Source of the DNA: Bin87 sp965203855
Lineage (GTDB): Bacteria; Chloroflexota; Dehalococcoidia; Lucifugimonadales; UBA3495
DNA: 64,000 nucleotides
Assembly: GCA_965203855.1 (NCBI GenBank)
Contig: CBDBDN010000008.1
Location: 372,001 to 436,000 of the forward strand
Reading direction: 5' to 3'
The translations under genes were made by a program, and so were the position numbers. The notes under the pieces were generated by a model. That model did no database searches. It worked only from the letters and a program-made list of their open reading frames with translations, and was not told where the DNA came from. Shown here piece by piece: positions 8,276 to 15,779 of the stretch (within the stretch, counting starts at the first letter, position 1; the number at the start of each line of letters is the position of its first letter).

Positions 8276-8839
8276 ATGACTGCATCAAACGCCGCCGCAA
8301 TTCAGCTGGTTGACCCTACCGGATTTGACCCCGGCGCCGCGCCGCTGATTATGGCGCCGCGCCCCGTTGACTTGCGGGGCGGGCGTCTCGGCTTGCTGGA
8401 CAACTCCAAAGCTAACTCCGATGCCATCCTCTGGGCCATCGCCCGCGCCCTGGACGATGAGTTTGAGTTTGCCGACATTTACTACGCCCGCAAGCACAAC
8501 GCCTCTTTGCCGCCGCATCCCGAAGTGCTGGCCGACCTCCATCGCCATGCCGATTTCGTCATCGCCGGCGTCGGCGATTGAGGGGGCTGCTCGTCGGGCA
8601 GTTTGCACGACGGAATTACTCTGGAGCGGCAGGGCATCCCGGCGGCGGCGATCATCACGACGGTGTTCGCCAATACCGCCCGCGCCTATACCCGGCTGAT
8701 GGGCGTTCCCGATTTCCCCTATCTGATGTGCCAGCATCCCATCACTAATGTCAGCGGCGCGGCGTTGCAGGCGCGCGCCCAAGCCCTGGCGCCCGAGGTG
8801 CGGAGCCTGCTAATCAACGGCGCGCTGCCCGCCAACTGA
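8276..8839 (+). CDS. UGSC-family selenoprotein (in-frame TGA read as selenocysteine)
   Basis: The frame from ATG 8276 is open to TGA at 8579-8581, continues without another stop to TGA at 8837-8839, and reads as one protein of 187 residues. Around the TGA it reads FVIAGVGD-U-GGCSSGSLHDG, matching the UGSC (seleno)protein family, where U-G-S-C follows 'GVGD' and is followed by 'LHDaialErrGiP'. Here the motif is U102-G-G-C105. Both flanks are typical of the family (LLDNSKANSDAILWAI before, MGVPDFPYLMCQHPI after). Just 3' of the TGA, 8587-8592 pairs with 8596-8601 to give a small hairpin that could serve as a bacterial SECIS. The likely role is a redox or thiol reaction; the substrate is unknown. 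Confidence 0.8.
8587..8601 (+). promoter_or_regulatory. Candidate SECIS hairpin 3' of the TGA codon
   Basis: CTGCTC pairs with GGGCAG (one U-G pair) around a GUC loop, starting 5 bases after the TGA at 8579-8581. Bacterial SECIS elements lie immediately 3' of the selenocysteine codon and usually carry GU in the loop. The stem is short and closer to the TGA than in E. coli fdhF, so this is suggestive only. Confidence 0.4.
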
Positions 8840-8894
8840 AATAAATACCCAACCCAACCACACCATACCGAACCGATACTGCGAGTTTTGTTTC

Positions 8895-10982
8895 GTGGCG
8901 ATTTTTGACCGAGTCATTCGCCGTTTTCGCCGCCGTGCCCCGGATGCCGGCGACCCGGACGCTGCGGCTGCGGACCCGATGGCCGGCGCCTTTCCGATGG
9001 CCGACGCTTTTCCGGGGGATGCCGCCGCGGCGGCATCCCCCGAACCGCCGCCGCCCTTTGACGCCGGCGATTTGGACATCGTGCCTACCGCGCCGCCCCC
9101 CAGTGCGCCGCTGTCGGTAGCGGACTTTGACCCGGCGGAGCTGGCCGCGGTAGGAACCGTTCCCGCGCCGGCCGCGCCGGCCGCGCCGGCCGCGCCGGCC
9201 GCGCCGGCCGCGCCGGCCGCGCCGGCCGCGCCGCCGCCCGGCGCCGGCGGGGCAGCGGAGCCGGCCCTGGATCCAATCCGTGAGGATTTGGCCGCCGCCG
9301 ATTACCAGGAACGGCTGCTCTCCCCGCCCGGAGCGCTGACGCCGCCACAGCGGGAACCGACTTTTGCGGCTGGCGACGGCGGCAGCCGCAGCGCGGCCGG
9401 CGCCGCAACGGCCCGGCCCGCAGACCCCCCGCTTGAAATCGGCCTGGACGCCATCGGCCCTGAGGGCATCGGTCTTGGCGCCGGCGGAATTGCGGTTGAT
9501 GCGCCGGCCGTTTCAGCGGCTGTCGCCGACGGTTTCGCCGGCGCCAACGCCGCCGCCGCAGTGGACGACCATCTAGTGATGGAATGCCCCTACTGCGGTA
9601 TGCCGGAGCAGCATATCGGCAGCCGGTGCGACAAATGCCAGCAGGTCATCATCCGGCTGCCATCCTGGGCGCAGCGCCGCCGTCAAAATTGGTTCACCCG
9701 CCGGCTGTCGTTCCAGCGCATCCTGTCCGCAATAGTGCTGGCCCTGATCATCACCTTTGTCATCTGGATCAATTACCCCTTTGCGCCCAATCCGCTGATC
9801 CTGTTCAAAAACATCCAGTCTCAGCTTACTATCGACAGCGGCCCCGGCCATTGGACGGTATCGGGGCAGAATTTGCAGCATCATCGCTATGTGGACTCCG
9901 GGCCGCCGCCGCCGCGCGGCGAAATTGAATGGCGGCAGACGGCAATTGCGAACCCGGTCGGCGCCGAAGGCATTGGAGAGCTGGCGAACATCTACATCGG
10001 TTCCGCCGACGGCATATTCCCGCTGAACCTGCGCGATGAAGGCAAAGTGCGCCAGGGTTGGGATGGCAATACCGAAGGCCGCATTGCCGCCGCTCCCGCT
10101 CTGATTGATACTTACCTTTATTTCGGCAGCACCGACCACACGGTCAACTCCTGGGACGCTTACACCGGCGAATCGCGCTGGACTTTCAAGGCTGCCGACG
10201 CCGTGGAGACGGCGCCTATTGTGTCTCAGGGGCTGCTTTACATCAGTTCCGGCAAGGGCTGGATGTATGCGCTGGACGCCGCCAGCGGAGATGAAATCTG
10301 GGCTACGCAGCTGTCCAGCAACGCCAGCGGCGCGCCCGCCCTCTACGAAGGCCGCCTGCTGGTGGGCGACAATGATGGAACCCTGTATATCCTTTCCGCG
10401 CGCACCGGGCAGGAATTCTCGCGCTATCGCACGCCGCGCGGCGTGACCGGCTCTCCGGTGATTTCCGCAGATGGCGAACACGCCTATTTCGCCGCCGGCG
10501 GGGATTTATACGCCGTCAGCGCCCGCCAGCGTGAGATACCCGGCCTGTACCAGTTCAAGCAGGTGTGGGCGCAGCTCTGGATCTGGCAGGTGCCGGCCGT
10601 GCCGCGTCCGCCGGGGCAGCAGGGCGGCCTCTGGCGTTTCACCCCCGAAAATCCCCTGCTCGGCATCAAAAGCAGCCCGGCGCTGGCCGAAGGCACTCTC
10701 TACGCCGGCGGCCACGACCGCAATTTGTACGCCATTGACGCCAGTACCGGAAATCCCATCTGGACTTTCCAGGCCGACGGCGCCATCTGGGCCTCTCCCT
10801 TGGCCGTCAAAGATGACCTTATTTTCGGCGACGACGCCTATAACCTGTATTCCCTGAACCGGGGGGACGGTTCGCTTAACTGGCGGGCCCGGCTGGACGG
10901 CGGCATACGGATTGCCCCCACCCTGGTTAACGGCAAGCTGGTTGTCCGCACCGACGCCGGCACCGTGTACGCCATCCAATAA
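8895..10982 (+). CDS. Membrane-anchored PQQ-type beta-propeller protein with zinc ribbon
   Basis: A 695-residue protein from a GTG start. Residues 1-225 are low-complexity Ala/Pro-rich and include a pure Ala-Pro stretch encoded by 9-bp tandem repeats. A zinc ribbon follows (MECPYCGMPEQHIGSRCDKC), then one transmembrane segment (ILSAIVLALIITFVIWINY). The remainder, about 370 residues, is outside the membrane and shows repeated beta-propeller blades of the PQQ/BamB type (LYFGSTDHTVNSWDAYTGES, LYAGGHDRNLYAIDASTGNP, LYSLNRGDGSLNWRARL). Orientation is probably zinc ribbon inside, propeller outside. Such proteins often bind partners rather than PQQ; a quinoprotein enzyme is possible but no catalytic Ca site is evident. 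A strong terminator follows. Confidence 0.8.
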   Translation: MAIFDRVIRRFRRRAPDAGDPDAAAADPMAGAFPMADAFPGDAAAAASPEPPPPFDAGDLDIVPTAPPPSAPLSVADFDPAELAAVGTVPAPAAPAAPAAPAAPAAPAAPAAPPPGAGGAAEPALDPIREDLAAADYQERLLSPPGALTPPQREPTFAAGDGGSRSAAGAATARPADPPLEIGLDAIGPEGIGLGAGGIAVDAPAVSAAVADGFAGANAAAAVDDHLVMECPYCGMPEQHIGSRCDKCQQVIIRLPSWAQRRRQNWFTRRLSFQRILSAIVLALIITFVIWINYPFAPNPLILFKNIQSQLTIDSGPGHWTVSGQNLQHHRYVDSGPPPPRGEIEWRQTAIANPVGAEGIGELANIYIGSADGIFPLNLRDEGKVRQGWDGNTEGRIAAAPALIDTYLYFGSTDHTVNSWDAYTGESRWTFKAADAVETAPIVSQGLLYISSGKGWMYALDAASGDEIWATQLSSNASGAPALYEGRLLVGDNDGTLYILSARTGQEFSRYRTPRGVTGSPVISADGEHAYFAAGGDLYAVSARQREIPGLYQFKQVWAQLWIWQVPAVPRPPGQQGGLWRFTPENPLLGIKSSPALAEGTLYAGGHDRNLYAIDASTGNPIWTFQADGAIWASPLAVKDDLIFGDDAYNLYSLNRGDGSLNWRARLDGGIRIAPTLVNGKLVVRTDAGTVYAIQ
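9160..9232 (+). repeat. 9-bp tandem repeat encoding Ala-Pro-Ala
   Basis: About seven near-perfect copies of GCGCCGGCC lie inside the beta-propeller gene. The unit is a multiple of three, so copy-number change would lengthen or shorten the linker without breaking the frame. Confidence 0.8.
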
Positions 10983-11020
10983 GCGCGCCGCCGCCGGCTT
11001 GCCGACTCGCCAAAATCAAA

Positions 11021-11060
11021 GCGCCCCTGCGATGCCAACCGCAGGGGCGCCTTTCCTTTT
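11021..11060 (+). terminator. Bidirectional terminator between convergent genes
   Basis: GCGCCCCTGCG (11021-11031) pairs perfectly with CGCAGGGGCGC (11040-11050) around an 8-base loop, followed by CTTTCCTTTT. It separates the beta-propeller gene from the minus-strand ABC transporter operon, which ends at 11119. Confidence 0.85.
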
Positions 11061-11118
11061 CAATGCCGGTTCAACGCCAGGGCCGGCCGCAGCCCGGCCC
11101 GTTGCCGGCATCCGGGCG

Positions 11119-12099
11119 TCAGTACAAATGGCACGATACCCGATGCCCCGGCGCTACTTCTTTCTCTACCGGCGCTTCCTCGGAACACTGCGGCATCGCA
11201 AAGGGGCAGCGCGGATGGAACCGGCAACCCGACGGCGGGTTAATCGGCGACGGCACTTCCCCTTGCAGCACGATGTCCTCCCGTATCAGATCGGGATGGG
11301 ACGGCAGCGCCGCCGAGAACAGCGCCTTGGTGTACGGATGCAGCGCGTTTTCGTAGAGTTCCTCAGTGTCGGCGAACTCCACGATTTGCCCCAGATACAT
11401 TACGGCGGTCTGATGCGCCATATAGCGCACGGTCGCCAGGTTGTGGGCAATCAGCAGGTAGCTGACATTGTACTGTTCCTGCAAGTCTTTCAGCAGGTTC
11501 ATTACCTGCGCCCGGATGGACACATCCAGGGCGGACACCGGCTCGTCCAGCACAATCAGCTTGGGATACGAAACCAGAGCCGAGGCCACGGCGATGCGCT
11601 GCCGCTGCCCGCCGCTGAACTCGTGCGGGTAGTTGTTGGCCTGCTGCGAGTGCAGCCCGACTTGTTGCAGCACTTCGGCAACCCGGTCGTTCTTTTCCTG
11701 CGTCGTAACGCTGCGGTTCACCACCAGCGGCTCGGATACGATGTCCCGCACCCGCATCCGGGGGCTGAGCGACGACCACGGATCCTGGAACACGGCCTGC
11801 ACCGTCGTGCGGTATTCCTGCAAGCGCGACCCTTTAAAATCGCCGATGTTTTCGCCGTCCAGCAGGATTTCGCCTTCGGTGGGGCGTTCCAGGCGCAGCA
11901 GCAGTTTGCTGGTAGTCGTCTTGCCGCAGCCGGATTCGCCCACGAGTCCCAGCGTTTCGCCCTGCTTGACCGAGAACGAAATGCCGTCCACCGCCTGCAC
12001 ATAGCCGATGGTTTTCATCATTATCAGGCCCTTGGTGACCGGGAAATACTTTTTCAGCCCGTTCACTTCCAACAGGGTCTCATTGCCAGCGACAGCCAT
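11119..12099 (-). CDS. Oligopeptide/dipeptide ABC transporter ATP-binding protein (OppF/DppF type)
   Basis: A 326-residue ABC ATPase that powers the importer encoded upstream. Walker A is GLVGESGCGKTTTSKLLLRL, the signature is FSGGQRQRIAVASALV and Walker B is LIVLDEPVSALDVS. The C-terminus carries the Cys-rich extension of the Opp/Dpp family (RFHPRCPFAMPQCSEEAP), which can bind an iron-sulfur cluster in related ATPases. It is the last of five co-directional genes, 50 bases after the sister ATPase. The heterodimer of the two ATPases is the rule in this family. Confidence 0.93.
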   Translation of the reverse strand: MAVAGNETLLEVNGLKKYFPVTKGLIMMKTIGYVQAVDGISFSVKQGETLGLVGESGCGKTTTSKLLLRLERPTEGEILLDGENIGDFKGSRLQEYRTTVQAVFQDPWSSLSPRMRVRDIVSEPLVVNRSVTTQEKNDRVAEVLQQVGLHSQQANNYPHEFSGGQRQRIAVASALVSYPKLIVLDEPVSALDVSIRAQVMNLLKDLQEQYNVSYLLIAHNLATVRYMAHQTAVMYLGQIVEFADTEELYENALHPYTKALFSAALPSHPDLIREDIVLQGEVPSPINPPSGCRFHPRCPFAMPQCSEEAPVEKEVAPGHRVSCHLY

Positions 12100-12149
12100 C
12101 GGTATTATCCTCCTCGCAGTTGCTTTCGGGCGTTTTGGCGGCGCCCATT

Positions 12150-13211
12150 TTAGCCCGCGCTGCCCGTAGGCGCAACGAACTCGGCGATGGGCGTGCCCTG
12201 CCAGTCGGCGTCCAGCGCCCAGCAGTCGGCATAGTGCCGGTCATTCTGGTAGTATGACGACGGGTAGTCGGCCAGGCACTGGTCGTGTACATACGGACAG
12301 CGCGGCGCAAAACGGCACCCGTCCGGCAGGTTGGACAGCAGCGGCGGCTGCCCGTCAATGGAATACAGCCGGTCAACCCGCTGCTCCAGCTTCGGCACCG
12401 AATTAATCAATGCCTGCGTGTACGGATGCGCCGGATAGCTGAAAATATCCCGCACATCGCCCTGCTCAATGATGCGCCCGGCGTACATCACCGCCACGCG
12501 GTCGCACATCCGCGCCACTACGCCGAAGTCGTGCGTGATAAAGATGATGGCCAGCCCGGTTTCCGCCTGAATGTCTTTCAGCAGCCGCAGGTATTGCAGC
12601 TGAATGGTTACATCCAGCGCGGTAGTCGGCTCGTCGGCGATGATGACGCCCGGTTCGCAGGACATTGCGATGGCGCCGACCACGCGCTGTTTCATTCCGC
12701 CCGACATCTGGTGCGGGTAGTCGTCCAGCCGCCGTTCCGGCGCCGCTACATTCACCGACCGCAGCGCATCTACCGCCCGGCCCAGCATGGACCGCTTGTT
12801 TTCGTGATGCGCGATGCCCAGCGCTTCCCGCAACTGGTTGCCGATGGTGAACACCGGGTTCAGCGAAGTCTGCGGGTCTTGCAGAATCATGGAGATTTGC
12901 CGGCCGCGCACATCGCGCATTTCGTCATCGCTTTTTTGCAGAATGTCCTCGCCGTTGAGGACAATCTGCCCGCCGACGATGCGCCCGGCCGGCTGCGGCA
13001 CCAGCCGCAGCAGCGACAGCGCGGTCATCGTCTTGCCGCAGCCGGACTCCCCCACGATGCCCAGGGTTTCGCCCTTGCGGAGGTTGAACGATATGCCGTC
13101 CACCGCCTTGACGACGGCGCTGCGCGTGAAAATGTAGGTGTACAGGTCTTTGACTTCCAGGATGGTGTCATTGTCGGTCGGCAAAGTGGTCATCGTCATA
13201 GCGGCGCTCAT
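12150..13211 (-). CDS. Oligopeptide/dipeptide ABC transporter ATP-binding protein (OppD/DppD type)
   Basis: The partner ATPase of the gene at 11119. Walker A is GIVGESGCGKTMTALSLLRL, the signature MSGGMKQRVVGAIAM and Walker B VIIADEPTTALDVT. The Opp/Dpp C-terminal motif is CRFAPRCPYVHDQC. Starts at 13211, 13199 and 13193 are all in frame before the first conserved strand; a GAGG just before 13211 sits 12 bases before 13199, so the exact start is uncertain. The frame remains open further upstream to 13283 without family similarity. Confidence 0.92.
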   Translation of the reverse strand: MSAAMTMTTLPTDNDTILEVKDLYTYIFTRSAVVKAVDGISFNLRKGETLGIVGESGCGKTMTALSLLRLVPQPAGRIVGGQIVLNGEDILQKSDDEMRDVRGRQISMILQDPQTSLNPVFTIGNQLREALGIAHHENKRSMLGRAVDALRSVNVAAPERRLDDYPHQMSGGMKQRVVGAIAMSCEPGVIIADEPTTALDVTIQLQYLRLLKDIQAETGLAIIFITHDFGVVARMCDRVAVMYAGRIIEQGDVRDIFSYPAHPYTQALINSVPKLEQRVDRLYSIDGQPPLLSNLPDGCRFAPRCPYVHDQCLADYPSSYYQNDRHYADCWALDADWQGTPIAEFVAPTGSAG

Positions 13212-13350
13212 CCTCAAATGCGGGTAGATGCGGCAGGGCGCACAAAGTCGCCCTATTGTAATGCGGCAAGCCCAATGATGCAATCATTGCACTTGCCACG
13301 ACTGCGCTTCCAATCTGGCCGTCTGATTTTTTCGTTATTCCGAACCCCTG

Positions 13351-13416
13351 CCGTCATTCCGGCGAAAGCCGGAATCCCTATCCCATTCATCCCGTACATC
13401 CATGCCATCCAACCCC
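13351..13416 (-). repeat. Palindromic repeat with start of G-rich repeat, inverted copy
   Basis: CCGTCATTCCGGCGAAAGCCGGAATCC followed by the complement of the GGGGATGAATGGG...ATGGCATGGATG block seen elsewhere on the other strand. It lies in the gap between the ATPase and permease genes of the transporter operon. Confidence 0.6.
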
Positions 13417-13469
13417 CTCCCGTTGCGGGAGAGGGCTGGGGCAAGGGGAAAGGCCGTCCGGCGCCAAGG

Positions 13470-14579
13470 CTACACATTCCGCAGCTTCGGATCCAGCCGG
13501 TCGCGCAGCCAGTCCCCCAGCAGGTTCATCGACAGCACCGTCAGCACGATGGCCAGGCAGGGGAACAGGAATATCCACCAGGAGCTGGTGATGACTTCCC
13601 GTCCGTCGGCCGCCATCAGTCCCCAAGCGGGCTGCGGACGCGGGATGCCCGCCCCCAGGAAGCTCAGCGTCGCTTCCAGGATGATGACATGGCCGACTTC
13701 CAGCGTGGCCAGCACTATCACCGTGTTGAACACATTCGGGAAAATATGCCGCGTTATAATCCGCAGGTTGGATGCGCCGGCCACTCGCGCCCGGTCAATA
13801 AAATCCCGTTCCTTAATCGCCAGGGCCTCGCCGCGCACGACGCGCGCGTACCGCGCCCACAGCAGCAAAGCGATGACGATGACCACCGTCTCAAAACCGG
13901 AACCGATAGCCACCACCAGCGTCAACGCCAGCAGGATGGACGGAAACGCCAGCTTGATGTCCACCACGCGCATCAGGATAGCGTCGGTGATGCCCCCGCG
14001 GAACGCCGCCAGCATCCCGATGGTTGTGCCCAGGAAGCCGCCCAGCAGTATCGCCAGGCAGGACACCGCCAGGGATATACGCGCGCCGTGCATCAGCCGC
14101 GTCAGCAGGTCGCGCCCCTGCTTGTCGGTGCCTAGCGGATATTCCCAGCTGCCGCCCGGCTTGATGCGTACCATCGTCTCGCCGATGTCCGGCTGCCCGT
14201 TGCCGTTGGCGTCCACCAGCGTGGCGGCGCCCGTATCCAGATTGCGCCGCGCATTGTTCAGGCTTATTTCCGAGTCCGGATCCCGGGCGCGCCGGACGAT
14301 CTCCTGCGTGCTTTCCCGGTCCGGGATCCACGCCGGCGGCTCCAGCTCCCGTTCCAGGTCGCCAATCTGCGGGTCGTACTGCGACAGCGCATTGGCAAAC
14401 ACCGCCGGCACAATCAGAAACACAATCAGCACGAACAGGGGCAGTATCGGCAGACGCCGGATCTCCTGCCATACCTTGCTAGGGTTCAGCCCGCCTTGCT
14501 GCGGCGCCGCAACGGCGGCATCGCCGGACGGGCCGCCCGGCGCGGTGGTTTGCGCTGCCATAATGCCAATCCCTCCCAA
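13470..14579 (-). CDS. ABC transporter permease (OppC/DppC type)
   Basis: A 369-residue inner-membrane permease. A first membrane span (LPLFVLIVFLIVPAVFANAL) is followed by a long external loop, then the usual five further spans. The permease EAA-type loop that docks the ATPase is visible as RVAGASNLRIITRHIFPN. The external loop carries PLGTDKQGRDLLTRLMHGARI, typical of OppC, but also an extra segment containing DANGNGQPDIGE, which has the spacing of a dockerin/EF-hand calcium loop. It lies between the OppB-type permease and the ATPases. Substrate class cannot be set from sequence. Confidence 0.92.
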   Translation of the reverse strand: MGGIGIMAAQTTAPGGPSGDAAVAAPQQGGLNPSKVWQEIRRLPILPLFVLIVFLIVPAVFANALSQYDPQIGDLERELEPPAWIPDRESTQEIVRRARDPDSEISLNNARRNLDTGAATLVDANGNGQPDIGETMVRIKPGGSWEYPLGTDKQGRDLLTRLMHGARISLAVSCLAILLGGFLGTTIGMLAAFRGGITDAILMRVVDIKLAFPSILLALTLVVAIGSGFETVVIVIALLLWARYARVVRGEALAIKERDFIDRARVAGASNLRIITRHIFPNVFNTVIVLATLEVGHVIILEATLSFLGAGIPRPQPAWGLMAADGREVITSSWWIFLFPCLAIVLTVLSMNLLGDWLRDRLDPKLRNV

Positions 14580-14588
14580 ATCCGGCGC

Positions 14589-15506
14589 TTACCCGTAGCG
14601 AATGCGCGGGTCAACATAGGCGTAAGTGATGTCCGTGATGATGTTCACGCCCACATACAGCAGGGCGAACAGCAGCACCACGGCCTGCACGGTGATATGG
14701 TCTTTGGAGTTGATGGCCTCAATGACCAGCAGCCCCAGCCCCGGCCAGGCGAACACCGTCTCAATGACCACGGAGCCGGTAATCAGTATGGCGAAAATCA
14801 GGCTGAAGTAGGTCAGCGGCCCAATCAGCGCATTGCGGAAGCAGTGCTTCCAGATGATTTTCCACTCCGGTATCCCCTTGATGCGCGCCAGCTTCACATA
14901 TTCCGTGTCCAGCACTTCCAGCATTGAGGAGCGCGTCAGGCGCATAATCGCCGCCACATTGTAATACCCCAGCGCGAAGCCCGGCAGCAGCATATACCTG
15001 AAACCGCCCCGGCCCGATGTCGGCAGCCAGCCCAGCTGCACCGCAAAAATCCACATCAGTATCAGCCCTACCGCAAAAGTGGGGGCCGACTGCCCTAATA
15101 TGGCGAACATCTTGCCGAAACTGTCAAACCAGCTGTCTTTCTTGACGGCGGACATCACCCCGATGGGGAAAGCGATAATTCCGGTAACCAGCAGCGCAAA
15201 CGCCGACAGCTGCAAAGTGGCCGGCATCCGCTCCACTATCAGCTCTCCCACCGGACGGTCCCACTTGAACGAAGTCCCCAAATCGCCGGTAAGCAGCCGG
15301 CCCATATAGACGAAGTACTGCTCGTGCAGGGGCCGGTCCAATCCCCAGCTCTGGCGGATCAGTTCAATCTGCTCTTTGCCGCTTTCGTCGTCCAGGATGG
15401 CGGCCAGCGGGTCGCCGGCTACCCGGGACAGCGCAAAGACAATCAGACTGATGACGAACACCGCCAACAGCCCCTGCAACACCCGCAGAATGATAAAACG
15501 CTGCAT
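14589..15506 (-). CDS. ABC transporter permease (OppB/DppB type)
   Basis: A 305-residue permease with six predicted spans, starting MQRFIILRVLQGLLAVFVIS. Family hallmarks are GDPLAAILDDESG after the first span, LLTGDLGTSFKWDRPVGELI, and the cytoplasmic loop YVKLARIKGIPEWKIIWKHC. The OppC-type gene begins 9 bases after its stop, so the two permeases are translated as a pair. It forms the membrane channel with OppC. Confidence 0.93.
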   Translation of the reverse strand: MQRFIILRVLQGLLAVFVISLIVFALSRVAGDPLAAILDDESGKEQIELIRQSWGLDRPLHEQYFVYMGRLLTGDLGTSFKWDRPVGELIVERMPATLQLSAFALLVTGIIAFPIGVMSAVKKDSWFDSFGKMFAILGQSAPTFAVGLILMWIFAVQLGWLPTSGRGGFRYMLLPGFALGYYNVAAIMRLTRSSMLEVLDTEYVKLARIKGIPEWKIIWKHCFRNALIGPLTYFSLIFAILITGSVVIETVFAWPGLGLLVIEAINSKDHITVQAVVLLFALLYVGVNIITDITYAYVDPRIRYG

Positions 15507-15550
15507 AATGCCTTTCCTTTTCCCCAGTTCTCAGGCGACACTCTCAAACC

Positions 15551-15662
15551 GTCATTCCAAATCCCCACACCGTCATTCCGGCGCAAGCCGGAATCCAGTC
15601 AGATGGCTTGATTACCGTCATTCCAATCCCCACACCGTCATTCCGGCGCAAGCCGGAATCCA
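15551..15662 (-). repeat. Two copies of the GTCATTCCGGC palindrome
   Basis: Two 26-bp hairpin sequences of the form CCGTCATTCCGGCGCAAGCCGGAATCC (about 15571-15596 and 15635-15661) follow each other, each preceded by GTCATTCC and 'CCCCACA'. They sit in the 270-base gap between the substrate-binding protein and its permeases and might form RNA hairpins that separate expression of the two parts of the operon. Confidence 0.7.
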
Positions 15663-15779
15663 GACGCATGGGATTGGTTAGTTGATTGCCGGATTGGTAA
15701 TTTGATGGACTTGCGGTTTTGCGTCGGGGCGATTCGGCTGAACCGCGCCGCCCCGACGCCGGGCCGGATGGAAAGGGAT

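Noticed and set aside
8276..8839. UGSC gene read as a pseudogene with a premature stop
   Set aside because: The TGA falls exactly at the family's selenocysteine position, both sides are well preserved in the same frame, and there is no second defect.
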